Counted from the stretch's first letter, positions 26,612 to 36,719 are shown. The stretch is DNA of 64,000 nt from Pseudomonadales bacterium (GCA_022825925.1 JAJDVW010000013.1:1-64000), one strand, 5' to 3'. The notes: generated by a model not told the origin, from the sequence alone. A program made the numbers and translations.

Positions 26612-26812
26612 TTGCGGTTGCTGCTTTTGGCTTTCCAGCCGGTGGCTACCCGCGCGCCTGGATTTCCCTGACGCGCTCGTTCGTCACCGCGTCGCCGTCG
26701 CGCATGTCCTTCGCATGAGGGCGATGTCTCTCGCGACGCCGGGTCGATCCCCCACGCCGGCGATGGCCGATGTCCGATGGGACCGGTCGGCACCCCCGGC
26801 TACGTTGGGCGC

Positions 26813-27664
26813 ATGCCGCAGGACGCCACCTTCAAGCACGTCTTCTCCTTCGCGTTCATGGTCGAGGAACTCGTGCGCTGGCTCGTGGGGGAGCTCCACG
26901 GCGCCGCCGAACTGGTCGACGCCCTCGACTTCTCCGGCCTGACGCGCGTGCACGAACAGGCAACCAGCGGACCGGCCGGGGCCAAGCGCCGGCGCGCCAA
27001 CGACATCGCGTGGGACGTCCCGTTCCGCGACCGCCCGGCGGCGGGCCGCGACTGGCTGCGCCTCGTGCTGATGATCGAACCGCAGGAAACGGTCGACCAC
27101 CTGATGGCGCTGCGCGTGCGCGGTTACGTCGACAACCACCACCTGGAGCTGTGGCGCGGCAAGCGCTTCGGCGCCACCGACCGACTGGCGCCGGTGCTGC
27201 CCATCGTCATCCACACCGGCCCGACGCGCTGGATCGCCGCGACGCGCGTGATCGACCTCGTGACCCCGACGACGGCCGACGCGCCGCCGCCGGTCGTTCG
27301 CTCGCGCCGGAGCGGCCTGTTCGCCGGCGACGGCTACCTGTTGCTTGACACGTCGCGGCTCGCGCCGGACGATTTGCGCCACGACAACGCGGCGGCGCTG
27401 CTGGCCGGGCTGTGCCACCCGACGGTGGAGCACCTGCCGGCGCAGGCGGCGGCGCTGCGGGCGCGGCTGGACGCGCCGCCGTTGCGGGAGTTGCTGGAGG
27501 AAGTCCTGGCCTGGGCGCAGCAGCGCGCGCCGGTCGACTGGAATCGACTTGGGAGTGGACGACATGGCGGAAGTGGACCGGCTGCACGAGTCGGGAGATC
27601 TGGAGGCGTACTTCGCGGAACGGCGGCGCGCCATCCGGGATCAGTATCGGAAGGAAGGCGTTGA
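26813..27664 (+). CDS. Rpn family recombination-promoting nuclease, frame-shifted near its C-terminus
   Basis: This is a PD-(D/E)XK transposase-like Rpn protein. It begins MPQDATFKHVFSFAFMVEEL, the expected start (an earlier ATG at 26777 adds unrelated residues), and has the nuclease signature RANDIAWDVPFRD (Asp64) and LVLMIEPQETVDHL (Glu89, Gln91). Similarity continues to about LAWAQQRAPVDWNRLG, ending near 27555; after that this frame reads Gly/Arg-rich text to a stop at 27664, while the family-like C-terminus (DDMAEVDRLHESGDLEAYF) continues in the +1 frame. Either one extra base has broken the gene, or the C-terminus is made separately. The family promotes RecA-independent recombination and some members act in phage defence. 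Confidence 0.75.
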   Translation: MPQDATFKHVFSFAFMVEELVRWLVGELHGAAELVDALDFSGLTRVHEQATSGPAGAKRRRANDIAWDVPFRDRPAAGRDWLRLVLMIEPQETVDHLMALRVRGYVDNHHLELWRGKRFGATDRLAPVLPIVIHTGPTRWIAATRVIDLVTPTTADAPPPVVRSRRSGLFAGDGYLLLDTSRLAPDDLRHDNAAALLAGLCHPTVEHLPAQAAALRARLDAPPLRELLEEVLAWAQQRAPVDWNRLGSGRHGGSGPAARVGRSGGVLRGTAARHPGSVSEGRR

Positions 27665-27896
27665 CCGTGGCATCGAGCAAGGCGTGGCGCGCGGCATCGC
27701 CGCAGAGCGGGCGCTGCTGCAGCGCCTGGCGTCGCGCAAGTTCGGAGGCCGCGCCGACGGGCGCCTGGCACCGCTGTTGGCGGACATCGCGGACACGGAC
27801 GTCCTGGCGACCGTCGGCGAGTGGATCATCGACTGCGACGCGTTCGAGGAACTGGCGGCGCGGCTCGACTCCGCCACCGGCGGCGGAACGCCGTAA
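27564..27896 (+). CDS. Separate-frame C-terminal Rpn fragment with its own start
   Basis: This 110-residue ORF starts at an ATG eight bases after GGGAG (27551-27555), overlapping the upstream Rpn ORF by about 100 bases in another frame. It begins MAEVDRLHESGDLEAYFAER and continues RDQYRKEGVDRGIEQGVARGI, the charged helical tail usual for Rpn proteins, then a short helical domain LATVGEWIIDCDAFEELAARL. E. coli Rpn genes are reported to make a short product from an internal start that inhibits the long nuclease; this ORF could be an equivalent placed in a different frame. It may equally be just the far side of a frameshift. Confidence 0.6.
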   Translation: MAEVDRLHESGDLEAYFAERRRAIRDQYRKEGVDRGIEQGVARGIAAERALLQRLASRKFGGRADGRLAPLLADIADTDVLATVGEWIIDCDAFEELAARLDSATGGGTP

Positions 27897-27997
27897 CGGC
27901 GCGCTGACGGGCGCGCGGCCAGGGAAACTCTGATCAGGCCCGTCCATGACCTCGCTTGACGGCGTCCGCGAATCCGACCTCAACGACTCCAGGACCG

Positions 27998-29752
27998 CTA
28001 CTCGACTTCCAGCCCCGTCGCCCGCTCCGTGACCCGCCCCACGGCCGCCAACACCGCCGCGGCGTCCCCATGCACCGCCACCTTGCTACGGGCTCGCGTC
28101 ACCGCCGTGTAGACCAGCTCCCTGGTCAGTACGGTCGAGTCGGCGGGACCGGGAACGAAGGCGACCTCGTGGTATTCGGACCCCTGCGCGCGGTGCACGG
28201 TCAGGGCGAAGAAACTCTCGTGTTCCGGCAGCCGCGACGGGGCCACCTCGAAGCGGTCGGCGGCCGTCCCGAGTTCCGGAAACCACACGCGGCTCGTGCC
28301 GTCGCGCGCGAGCACGACGCCGGTGTCTCCGTTCGAGAGGCCCGTGACCGGATCGTTGCGCCGGACGATGATCGGCCGCCCCGCGTAGAACGGCTGGCCG
28401 CGGGGGATGAACCCCCGGCCGCGCAGGTGCTCCTCCACCAGCCGGTTGAAACGGTCGGCGCCGAACGGGCCCGTGCGATGGGCGCACAGCACCCGGACCG
28501 CGGGGAACGGTGGCGCCGCCGGTCCGGCCGCGCGCAGGTTCCGGAGGCACGGCTCCACGGCGGTCGCCGCATAGCGGGCGGCCAGCCGCGTGAAGCCGTC
28601 CGCATCGGGCATGGGTTCCAGCGTGCTGTCGACGTCGCCCGCGTCCTCCAGCGCCGCCAGGGCCGCCCGACCGTCGCCGGCGACGATCGCGGTCGCCAAC
28701 CGCCCGATTCCGCCCCCGGCGTCGAACCGGTAGCTCTTCGTCAGCGCGACGACGCAAGGGTGCAGCGGCGCCTCCGCCGGCCGGGCCGCGCGGCACAGGT
28801 CACCGAGCACCGCGCCCGGCTGCACGGACGCCAACTGGTCGGCATCCCCCAGCACGATCAACCGGGCCCGATCGGGTATCGCTTCGAGGAGCCGGGCCAT
28901 CAGGGAGAGATCGACCATCGACGCCTCGTCGACGACGAGGACGTCCAGGCTCAGCGTGCGGGCACGCGACGCGCCGCCCCAACGCAGCCGCGCGAGGAGC
29001 CGATGAACCGTGCTCGCCCGCGGCCGGTAGTCCGCAAGGGCCGGGACGATCGACGCGATCTCGGCGACCTGTCCTCCGACCGACTCCTGGAGACGGGTGG
29101 CGGCCTTCCCCGTCGGCGCCGCGAGCCCGATCCGCTCGGGCGCCGCCAGGCCGGCCCCGACGAGCAACGCGATGAGGCGCACGGCCAGGGTCGTCTTGCC
29201 GGTACCCGGACCTCCCGTCACGACGCACAGGCGTCGCTCGAGCGCCGTCCGGGCGGCGCGGCGCGGAGCCTCGTCACTGGCCGGGAACAACGCTTCGACC
29301 AGGTCCGGGGAGGCGGCTGCCGGCGCCGGCGCGGCCTCCGCCAGCGCCAGCAATCGTTCCGAGACGCGCCGCTCGGCATTGCGGAACCGAGCCAGGTACA
29401 GCCGGCCGCGCCGGTCCAGGACCAGCGGCCTCGGTTCCGCGACGTCGGGGCCGGCGACCGCCGGACTCTCCTCCAGGAGCTTCCGCCAGTTCGCGAGATC
29501 CGGCGTGGGCTGGTCGCCCTCCCCGGCCGGCGCGGCGAGCGCCGCGCCCACGGTACCCGCGGCGCAGCGCACGAGATCGAGGTAGGCGTGACCGGCGCGG
29601 CAGCGCGCGCTCGCCAGCGCCGCGGCGAGCTCGACCTCGGGACATCCCCGACCGTCGAAGTCCGCGACGAGGCCGGCGAACGCCCGGTCGATGTCCTCGA
29701 GCAGTCCCGCATCACACAGTTCGCCGATCAGGCCGGCGTGCAGATCCGTCAC
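27998..29752 (-). CDS. recD: Exodeoxyribonuclease V subunit alpha (RecD)
   Basis: RecD is the 5'-3' helicase of RecBCD, which processes double-strand breaks. The 584 residues (E. coli 608) have a helical N-terminal domain, Walker A in VVTGGPGTGKTTLAVRL, LAAPTGKAATRLQES, Walker B LVVDEASMVDLSLMARLL, GDADQLASVQPGAVLGDL, and the late SF1B motifs FALTVHRAQGSEYHEV and YTAVTRARSKVAV. It starts at GTG 29752, sharing four bases (GTGA) with the recB stop, so its translation depends on recB. The order on the minus strand is recC-recB-recD. Confidence 0.94.
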   Translation of the reverse strand: MTDLHAGLIGELCDAGLLEDIDRAFAGLVADFDGRGCPEVELAAALASARCRAGHAYLDLVRCAAGTVGAALAAPAGEGDQPTPDLANWRKLLEESPAVAGPDVAEPRPLVLDRRGRLYLARFRNAERRVSERLLALAEAAPAPAAASPDLVEALFPASDEAPRRAARTALERRLCVVTGGPGTGKTTLAVRLIALLVGAGLAAPERIGLAAPTGKAATRLQESVGGQVAEIASIVPALADYRPRASTVHRLLARLRWGGASRARTLSLDVLVVDEASMVDLSLMARLLEAIPDRARLIVLGDADQLASVQPGAVLGDLCRAARPAEAPLHPCVVALTKSYRFDAGGGIGRLATAIVAGDGRAALAALEDAGDVDSTLEPMPDADGFTRLAARYAATAVEPCLRNLRAAGPAAPPFPAVRVLCAHRTGPFGADRFNRLVEEHLRGRGFIPRGQPFYAGRPIIVRRNDPVTGLSNGDTGVVLARDGTSRVWFPELGTAADRFEVAPSRLPEHESFFALTVHRAQGSEYHEVAFVPGPADSTVLTRELVYTAVTRARSKVAVHGDAAAVLAAVGRVTERATGLEVE

Positions 29753-32700
29753 TCCACGCCTCCGGACCGCCCGCCCGCGAAACAGGCGTCCAGCGCCGCG
29801 ATGCACGCCGCGCTCGGCCGGTCGAAGTGGATGCCCCGGTCCATCCCGACATCCGGATCCACGCCCCGCAGGAAGAGGTAGAACGCCCCGCCAACGTGCC
29901 GTTCGTAGTCGTAGTCCCGTACGCGAAGCCCCAGGTACCTGTGCAGGGCGACCAAGTAGACAAGGTACTGCAGCCGGTAGCCGCTGCGCCGCATCGCTTC
30001 GTCGAGGTGCGGCCCCGCATATCGGTCGGGGGTCGCGCCAAGCAGGTTGGACTTGTAGTCCACGACGTACCAGCACCCGTCGTGCACGGCCACCAGGTCG
30101 ATGAAGCCGCGCAGGAAACCCTCCAGCCGACGCTCCCCGGCAGCCGCGAAGGGATTGTCGTAGCCGTGCTCGGCCAGCGTCGCTCCGAGCCGGCGGCGAT
30201 CGAGACCGTCGACCGGGAAATGGAACTCCATCTCCGGGATCGGCCGGGCCAGTTCCGCCAGCCGAAACCCGCTCCCCGCGCCGCTGCCGGGACCCGACGC
30301 GGCAACGAGCCGTACGCTGCGCGCGTTCTCGACCATCGTTCGCGCGACCCCGGCCCACTCCGCCCCGATACCGAACGCCGCGAGACTCTCGCGGCAGAGC
30401 TCGTCCAGGTCGCTCGACGGTCCTGCCGAATCGTCGAGGCGCTCGAAGATCCGGTGCAGGCCGTTGCCCGCCCGCGGACCGGCGGGGAACGCGAAGAGCG
30501 TCCGTTCGGGCGCCGTCGGCGCGGAGACATCGTCCGCCTGCTCCGCGGGAACGTCCGCATCACCATCGTGGTCCGGGAGTTCGAGCTCCTCGTGGTCGGG
30601 CGGCGACTCCGCGGCGCCCGTGCCGCGCGCGAGCGCCGAGTAGCTCGTCATCTGCCGCACCCGGCGCGTCGTCCGGCGCGGGCGGCGGGCTTGCAGGGTG
30701 GACAGCGCGAGGGGCCTCTGCGTCGCCGGCACGTCCGGTGCGCCGATCGGGCCCACGGAGATGCCGCCGCCGCTCGCCGCCACGAGCCCTTCGATGGACT
30801 CGCGCCAGCCTTGGGCGCCGAGCTTGCGCGCTTCCCTGGCCGCCTGCTTCAGCGCCAGCTGCGGGTCGGCGCCCGCCTCCGCGCCCCGACCCCGCAGCAA
30901 CCAGGCGAGCGGCGCGTGTTCGCAGAACGTCGCCGGTCCCCAGGTGACCACGCAGCGCAGGCGCGCCCGCGTCAGGGCGACGTAGAGCAGGCGCGCCTCG
31001 TCGGCCACGTCCTCGAGCCACGCGCGGTCCCGCTCCGCGCCGCCCGGCGCGAGGTGCAGGACCTCCGGATAGCCCGGTCGCTCGCGCTCGTGATAGAGGG
31101 CCGTCGCCCCCCGGTTGTGCTGCGGCGCCCGCGCGTCCCAGGCGAACGGGCAGAACACCACCGGGAACTCGAGGCCCTTGCTCCGGTGGATGGAGACGAT
31201 CTTGACCAGGTCCTCGTCGCTCTCGAGACGCAGTTGGGCGACCTCGTCCCCGCGGCGCACGTTGGCGCGCCGCCGGCTGAACCAGGCCGCCACCGCCGTC
31301 GGCGCAAGGCCGGAACCCGACTCGGCGCGCTGGAGCAGGTCGGCGAGGTGCATCACGTTCGTCAACCGCCGCGCGCCCTCGGGATGGCGCAGCAGCCGCG
31401 CGGCGCCCCCGGCAAGGGCGTCGTCCGCCGGCGCGACGGCGTCGCCCTCTCCGGCACCCGCCGACCGCTGCCCGAGGTCCCACAGCAGCCGGCGGACCAG
31501 GGTCGCGACCCCCCGCGTCTCCCAGAGCGCCCGCCAGCCCCCCAGCCGCTCCTGCCAGTCGTTCCAGGCCTCGTCGTCGTCGACCAGGCGGGCGAGCCGC
31601 CCGGCATCGAGACCGAACAGGTCCCCGGCAAGCGCCCCGCGCACGCGGTCGGGCGACTGGGGCTTCGCGACCGCCCACAGCACGCGCTCGAGCTGCTCCG
31701 CCTCGCGGCTTTCGAAGACGTCCGCGTCGCCTATCTCTATGCTGCGGATGCCCCGGTCGCGCAGGCAGTCCGCCACCGTGCGGCCCTGGTCCGTCTTGCG
31801 CACCAGCACGGCGATGTCCCCGCCCCGCAGCGGGCGATCGCCGATCCGTGCCCGACCCTCCGCCGCCAGCGCGAGGAGCCCCGCGATCTCCCCGGCCGCC
31901 TGCCGCGCCGTACGCGGCGTCGCCTCCCGCTTCGAGAGCTGCTTCGGGCCGTTCCCTTCGAATACGCGGAACTGCAGGGGCGCGGCGTCGTCTTCGCCAT
32001 CGACCTCGAGGCGCGGCGCCCCCGGCGGAAACGCCGACGCGACCCGCTCGAACTCGAGCTCCGGCAACACAAAGGGGGACGGCCGGTCGAACAGGACGTT
32101 CACGGCCTCGACCAGGGCCGGCACCGACCGATGGTTGCGCAGGAGGTGCAGCCGCTCCTCCCCCATGGACGCACTGGCCTCCAGGTAGGCGAAGACATCC
32201 GCGCTGCGGAAGCGATAGATGGACTGCTTCGGGTCTCCCACGATGAAGACGCCGCCCCGTCCCTCCCCGTAGATGCGCCGGAAGATGTCGGCCTGCAGCC
32301 GGTCCGTGTCCTGATACTCGTCGATCAGCGCGAACGGATAGCGCTCCCGGATGCGTCCCGCGAGGTCCGTGGACCCCGCGAGGCTGTGCTGCACGGTCGT
32401 CAGCAGATCGTCGTACCCGAGCATCCCGTCGTCCCGCACGCGCCGGTCGATCGCGGCGCGGGCCCCTTCGAGCGCGTCGCGCCGGGCCCGCGGCAGCCAG
32501 TCGGCATAGCGTCCGTGCAGTTGCGCGCCGGCCTTCTCCAACGCCTCCGGCCATCGAGCCAGCGACGGGTGCTCCGCCGGCAAGGTGACGGCGAGTTCCC
32601 GCGGGCAGATATCCTCCCCCGCCCCGACCGCCGCGTCCGCACCGGCCAACGCCCGGTCGAACGCGCCGAGCGCGGCGTCCTCCGAGGCGGTGCGTGCACG

Positions 32701-33423
32701 CGCCGCGTCCAGGGCCGACCGGGCTCCGGCGACCGTCTCTTCCCATGCGCTCTCCGCCTGCTCGAGCACGGCCGTCGACTCGTCGTCCAGCGGCAGCGCG
32801 CCCCGAATCTCGAGATCCCGTTTCGCGACGTTGGCCGCGACCCACTCCACCAGGTCGTCGCCGACGAACTTCTGCCCCAGGGCGAAACGCACGCGCACGG
32901 GAGGAGCCGGGTAGAGCACGCGCCGCCAGTGGTCGCGCACCACCGCGTTCACGACGTCGAATCCGTCCCCGGTCACCTCGAAGCCGAACGGCAGGCCGCA
33001 CTCGAACGCGAAGTCCGTCAACACGCGCTGGCAGAAGCCGTGGATGGTCAGCACGTTGGCCCGGTCGAGGTCGGTGACGGCGACCTCCAACCGCCGGACG
33101 ACTTCCTCGCGCGCGATACCGAGCCCCTCCCAGTGCGCCGCGAGCTCCACCGCCTGGTCGTCCGGCCGGTTCCCGTCTCCGCCCACGAGCCGCAACGTCG
33201 CCCGCAGGGTGCGGCGGATCTTGTCCCGCAGTTCGTCCGTCGCCGCGTTGGTGAACGTCACGACGAGGAGTTCGCCGATCTCCCGCTTCGCCTCCACCAC
33301 CAAACGCGCGACGAGCGTGGTGAGCGTGTAGGTCTTCCCGGTGCCGGCGCTCGCCTCGATCAGGGTCGTCCGGGCCGGCCCGAGCGGCAGTTCGAGGGCC
33401 GTCCGCTCCGCGTGGATCCCCAT
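29749..33423 (-). CDS. recB: Exodeoxyribonuclease V subunit beta (RecB)
   Basis: RecB carries the 3'-5' helicase and the only nuclease of RecBCD. The 1224-residue protein (E. coli 1180) has Walker A in LIEASAGTGKTYTLTTLVAR (22-41), VVTFTNAATDELRDKI, FALIDEYQDTDRLQADIF, IFIVGDPKQSIYRFR, VKIVSIHRSKGLEFPVVF and YVALTRARLRCV. The C-terminal nuclease domain shows FIDLVAVHD and YVVDYKSNLLG, including the catalytic Asp and Lys. The ATG overlaps the recC TGA by one base. A Pro/Arg-rich insertion before the nuclease domain is the expected tether. Confidence 0.95.
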   Translation of the reverse strand: MGIHAERTALELPLGPARTTLIEASAGTGKTYTLTTLVARLVVEAKREIGELLVVTFTNAATDELRDKIRRTLRATLRLVGGDGNRPDDQAVELAAHWEGLGIAREEVVRRLEVAVTDLDRANVLTIHGFCQRVLTDFAFECGLPFGFEVTGDGFDVVNAVVRDHWRRVLYPAPPVRVRFALGQKFVGDDLVEWVAANVAKRDLEIRGALPLDDESTAVLEQAESAWEETVAGARSALDAARARTASEDAALGAFDRALAGADAAVGAGEDICPRELAVTLPAEHPSLARWPEALEKAGAQLHGRYADWLPRARRDALEGARAAIDRRVRDDGMLGYDDLLTTVQHSLAGSTDLAGRIRERYPFALIDEYQDTDRLQADIFRRIYGEGRGGVFIVGDPKQSIYRFRSADVFAYLEASASMGEERLHLLRNHRSVPALVEAVNVLFDRPSPFVLPELEFERVASAFPPGAPRLEVDGEDDAAPLQFRVFEGNGPKQLSKREATPRTARQAAGEIAGLLALAAEGRARIGDRPLRGGDIAVLVRKTDQGRTVADCLRDRGIRSIEIGDADVFESREAEQLERVLWAVAKPQSPDRVRGALAGDLFGLDAGRLARLVDDDEAWNDWQERLGGWRALWETRGVATLVRRLLWDLGQRSAGAGEGDAVAPADDALAGGAARLLRHPEGARRLTNVMHLADLLQRAESGSGLAPTAVAAWFSRRRANVRRGDEVAQLRLESDEDLVKIVSIHRSKGLEFPVVFCPFAWDARAPQHNRGATALYHERERPGYPEVLHLAPGGAERDRAWLEDVADEARLLYVALTRARLRCVVTWGPATFCEHAPLAWLLRGRGAEAGADPQLALKQAAREARKLGAQGWRESIEGLVAASGGGISVGPIGAPDVPATQRPLALSTLQARRPRRTTRRVRQMTSYSALARGTGAAESPPDHEELELPDHDGDADVPAEQADDVSAPTAPERTLFAFPAGPRAGNGLHRIFERLDDSAGPSSDLDELCRESLAAFGIGAEWAGVARTMVENARSVRLVAASGPGSGAGSGFRLAELARPIPEMEFHFPVDGLDRRRLGATLAEHGYDNPFAAAGERRLEGFLRGFIDLVAVHDGCWYVVDYKSNLLGATPDRYAGPHLDEAMRRSGYRLQYLVYLVALHRYLGLRVRDYDYERHVGGAFYLFLRGVDPDVGMDRGIHFDRPSAACIAALDACFAGGRSGGVE

Positions 33424-36400
33424 CACGTCACCTCCGTACGCGCATGCACGACCGGGAACAGCAGCTCCTCGGCCAGGACGCGGAACTCGCGGCCCAGCGG
33501 GCTGCCACCGTCGTACGCCAGGGCCGCGTAGGGGTCCCTGGATTCCGGGAAACCGAAAGGTCCCCCGAACCATTCGTCTTCGGCCGCCCGAACCCCCCGC
33601 GCCCGCGCCGCGGCGGCGTCCTCCCGGCCCCTGGGTCTGGCCGCCGCCGAGGCGTACGCCCAAGAAGTCTTCGGCGCGAACGGCAACAGCCTGGACTGGC
33701 CGGCCGTCCAGGCGTCGAGCCAGGCGTCGAGCGTCCCCTCCGCTCCGCCGGGCGCCTCGAGCCACTCGGCCTCGACACCGTTGCGACCGAGCCCCAGCAG
33801 GCAGGCTCGCTTTTCTCCGGTCCCGCCGGCTTCGCCGGCCCACGCGAGGAGCTTCAGCCAGGCCGCCACGCGATCCTTGGGCCGGATGCTGCCGATACGC
33901 CAACAGAGGACGTAGCCGGCGTCGGCGTCGATGCCCTCGACGGCGCCGGTCACACGCAGTCCGCCGCATGGCAGGTCAACGGCCCGGGCCGGTGCGGCCA
34001 GTGCCTCCCGGTGTTCCGCCATGGCTTGCGCAAGCTCCGAGACGGCCCCCTCGGCGTCCTGTACCGCCATGCGGCCGAGTCCCGCCTCCGGTAGTGTCGG
34101 CTCCGCCGCGGCGACCCGCACGACGCGGTCGAACGGCACGCCCTCGCGCACCAGCTCCCACATCCGGTCCCGCAACCGCCAGCTCGCGAGACCGTCCAGG
34201 CCGAACGGCTCCTCCTCCAGGACCGCCACGTCCTCGACCTCGAGCCGGGCCTGCAGCCGTCGTTGGAGGAACCACTTCGCCGGGTCCCCGAAGAAACGCG
34301 CCAGGGCGTCGAGATCGACCGCCGGGGACGGCTCGCCCGCGTCCGGCGCCGGCGCCCGCATCCGTGCCCCCGCCACGGCGCCCGTCGCCCCGGACACCGT
34401 TTCCGCGGCCTCCAGCATGTGCTGCGAATAGCTGAACAGATCCTGCTCGGAACCGTCGAAGTAGCGGACACTGAAGGGCTGCAGGGGGTGTCGCACCTCC
34501 ACGTCCCCGCCCTCGAGCCGTGCGTCGAGATACTCCCGCAGTTCGTCGACGACCACCGACGGGGGAATCGACGCGTCGTCGCGCAGGCCGCGGCCGGTGT
34601 AGGTCACCACGAACGCCCGCCGCGCGGCGAGGAGCGTTTCGAGAAAGGCGAACCGGTCCTCGTCGCGGACGTTGCGGTCGCCGCGCCGCTCGTCGTCCGC
34701 GGCCAGCACGTCGAAGGTCGGCGCTCCCGGGCTTCGGGGAAAACCCCGGTCGTTCATGCCGACGGCGCACACGACCTTGGCCGGGAACGTCTGGCCCGCG
34801 CCGAGACCCGTCACGGTCACGCCGTCCGCAAGCCGCGCTACGGCGCCGCCCTGCGTCTGCACCGCCTCGGCGAGCGCTTCCCGCAGGACCGGGAAGGGGA
34901 CGGGCGCATCGACCGCACACTGCGTCTGGAACTCCCCGATCGCTCGCTGCACCGCGGCGGTCTCGCGTCGGACCTCCGCGTCGTAGGTGCGATCCTCGCC
35001 GGCGAAGAACCCCTCCACCACCCCCTCGCGCAGCCGCGTTCCCCACTCGCCGGCCACGCACGTCTCGTCGAGCCAGTCCCGCAGCGCGAACGCCGCGTCG
35101 CAGTAGCGCACGAAACGCCCCAGCAGTTCGAAGTCCTCCGGGCCCGGTTCGAGCCTCCCATCCCGGACCGGACACGGCGCGATTCCCGCGAAGAGGGCGT
35201 CCGTCCCCTCCATGGCGTAGCCGAGCAACAGGCGCTTGAGCCCGAGCCGCCAACCGTGCCCCTCCGTGGCCGGCAGGTCCTCGTCCCGCCGGTGCGCGGC
35301 ATCCACGCCCCAACGGATGCCCGCCGCCCGGACCCAGTCCCGCACGTCGGCCAGCCGCTCCTCCGGGATGCCGAAGCGCGCACGCACGGAGGCGCACTCC
35401 AGGGGCGCCAGCACGGCCTCGGCGCCGTAGCGGGAACCCGGCAGCGCGAGGAGGTCGAGGAGCGCGCGCAGCCCGCGCGTCTCGCCCGCCGGCGGACGCG
35501 CCACGTGGAACGGTATCCGGCCGGCGGTCGCGAAGACCGACTCGATGGGCGGTCCGTAGTCCGCGAGGCTCGGCGTCACGACCAGGACGTCCGCGGGCTC
35601 GACGTCGTCGTGTTCGTCGAACAGGGCGAGCAGCCTGTCGTGCAGCACCTCCGCCTCGCGCACCGCGGAGTGGCAGACGTGGATCTGCAGAGACGAGTCG
35701 GCGCCCTGCTTTGGAGCCTTGAGGGCCGCGCCTTCCGCGGCCGTGCGCAGATCGAGGATGTCCTGCTGCACCTGCCCGAGCACGGTCGCTTGCCCCGGCG
35801 CGTCGTACAGCTCGTCCGGCGCGCCGATGGCCAGCTCCCGCTCCGTGAGCAGGGCCTGCAAGTCCCGGGCGGGCTTGCCGAGCGCCGCCAGGATCTCGTT
35901 GCCTTCGGTGCGGTAGTCGTCCGCCGGGTCGAGCGGGTCCGCCCGCCGCCGGATTACGCGCTTCGGCGCGATGTCGCTCCAGTACTCCCGGCACGGGCTG
36001 AGGAGGAAGAGATGCACGTCGATGTCGCCCTCGACCCGGCGCAGCACGTCCAGGTACGACGGGGACAGCATCCCGAGACCGAAGAAGCTCACCCGCCCCG
36101 GCCAGGACGCGGGCGGTTCCCACGCCGTCTCGTGGAACGCGTCGACCGCGGCCACCCAGTGGGCTCGGCCGGCGTCCTCCGCGGTCAGCCGCTGCCAGAG
36201 CCGTGCCTGCCAGTGCGGCGTCTCGCCGGCCTCCCAGGCGCGAATCCAGTCCGGGCGGTAGAGGAGGCATCGGTCGTACACCCGCGCGAGACGGGTTGCG
36301 AGCCCGAAGCGCTTGCAGGGGTCGCCGTCAGACAGGTAACGCCGCACGGGGGCATGGCGCGCGTCGGCGAGCGCCTCGAACACGCGCCACCGCAGCCGCT

Positions 36401-36719
36401 CCGGCGCAAACGGCTGCTCCCTCGGCAACGTCGGCACCGCTTCGCGCATGATCGACCAGGCGAACTGCGCCGGCAGTTCGATCCGCTGGTGTGCGGCGAC
36501 GCCAAGATGCCGGGCGAGTTCGAGGGTCAGCCAACGTCCGAGCGTCGGGTGCGGCACGACGATGCGCTCGGGTTCGAGCGGGTCGCCCGGCGCCTCCAGG
36601 ATGCACTGCGCGAGCCTCGCGGCGAGCGTCTCGAGACGGTTGCCGGCGTGAATCTCGATGCGGGTCTCCCGACCGTGGGCCTGGCGGCCGCTTCTATTCG
36701 GCGTCGAACACGGCCGCAA
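33423..36719 (-). CDS. recC: Exodeoxyribonuclease V subunit gamma (RecC); start codon uncertain
   Basis: RecC recognises Chi and holds the complex together; its helicase and nuclease folds are inactive in the family. About 1100 residues follow the family order: IEIHAGNRLETLAARLAQ, VVPHPTLGRWLTLELARHLG, LPAQFAWSIMREAVPTLP, VSFFGLGMLSPSYLDVLR, DVLVVTPSLADYGPPIESV and a C-terminal RLQARLEVEDVAVLEEEPFG region. No ATG or GTG lies near the conserved N-terminus. The coordinate given is a TTG at 36719, overlapping the Uma2 gene by 26 bases; ATC at 36659, six bases after GGGAG, or ATT at 36653 would fit the family better but are non-standard. The stop shares one base with recB. Confidence 0.88.
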   Translation of the reverse strand: MRPCSTPNRSGRQAHGRETRIEIHAGNRLETLAARLAQCILEAPGDPLEPERIVVPHPTLGRWLTLELARHLGVAAHQRIELPAQFAWSIMREAVPTLPREQPFAPERLRWRVFEALADARHAPVRRYLSDGDPCKRFGLATRLARVYDRCLLYRPDWIRAWEAGETPHWQARLWQRLTAEDAGRAHWVAAVDAFHETAWEPPASWPGRVSFFGLGMLSPSYLDVLRRVEGDIDVHLFLLSPCREYWSDIAPKRVIRRRADPLDPADDYRTEGNEILAALGKPARDLQALLTERELAIGAPDELYDAPGQATVLGQVQQDILDLRTAAEGAALKAPKQGADSSLQIHVCHSAVREAEVLHDRLLALFDEHDDVEPADVLVVTPSLADYGPPIESVFATAGRIPFHVARPPAGETRGLRALLDLLALPGSRYGAEAVLAPLECASVRARFGIPEERLADVRDWVRAAGIRWGVDAAHRRDEDLPATEGHGWRLGLKRLLLGYAMEGTDALFAGIAPCPVRDGRLEPGPEDFELLGRFVRYCDAAFALRDWLDETCVAGEWGTRLREGVVEGFFAGEDRTYDAEVRRETAAVQRAIGEFQTQCAVDAPVPFPVLREALAEAVQTQGGAVARLADGVTVTGLGAGQTFPAKVVCAVGMNDRGFPRSPGAPTFDVLAADDERRGDRNVRDEDRFAFLETLLAARRAFVVTYTGRGLRDDASIPPSVVVDELREYLDARLEGGDVEVRHPLQPFSVRYFDGSEQDLFSYSQHMLEAAETVSGATGAVAGARMRAPAPDAGEPSPAVDLDALARFFGDPAKWFLQRRLQARLEVEDVAVLEEEPFGLDGLASWRLRDRMWELVREGVPFDRVVRVAAAEPTLPEAGLGRMAVQDAEGAVSELAQAMAEHREALAAPARAVDLPCGGLRVTGAVEGIDADAGYVLCWRIGSIRPKDRVAAWLKLLAWAGEAGGTGEKRACLLGLGRNGVEAEWLEAPGGAEGTLDAWLDAWTAGQSRLLPFAPKTSWAYASAAARPRGREDAAAARARGVRAAEDEWFGGPFGFPESRDPYAALAYDGGSPLGREFRVLAEELLFPVVHARTEVT

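Noticed and set aside
26612..26812. Possible regulatory RNA or small gene between argE and the Rpn gene
   Set aside because: No stable hairpin with a T-run, convincing promoter or conserved ORF is visible in these 201 bases.
29827..33531. Open frame of over 1200 codons on the plus strand opposite recB
   Set aside because: Antisense shadow of recB with no recognisable domain.
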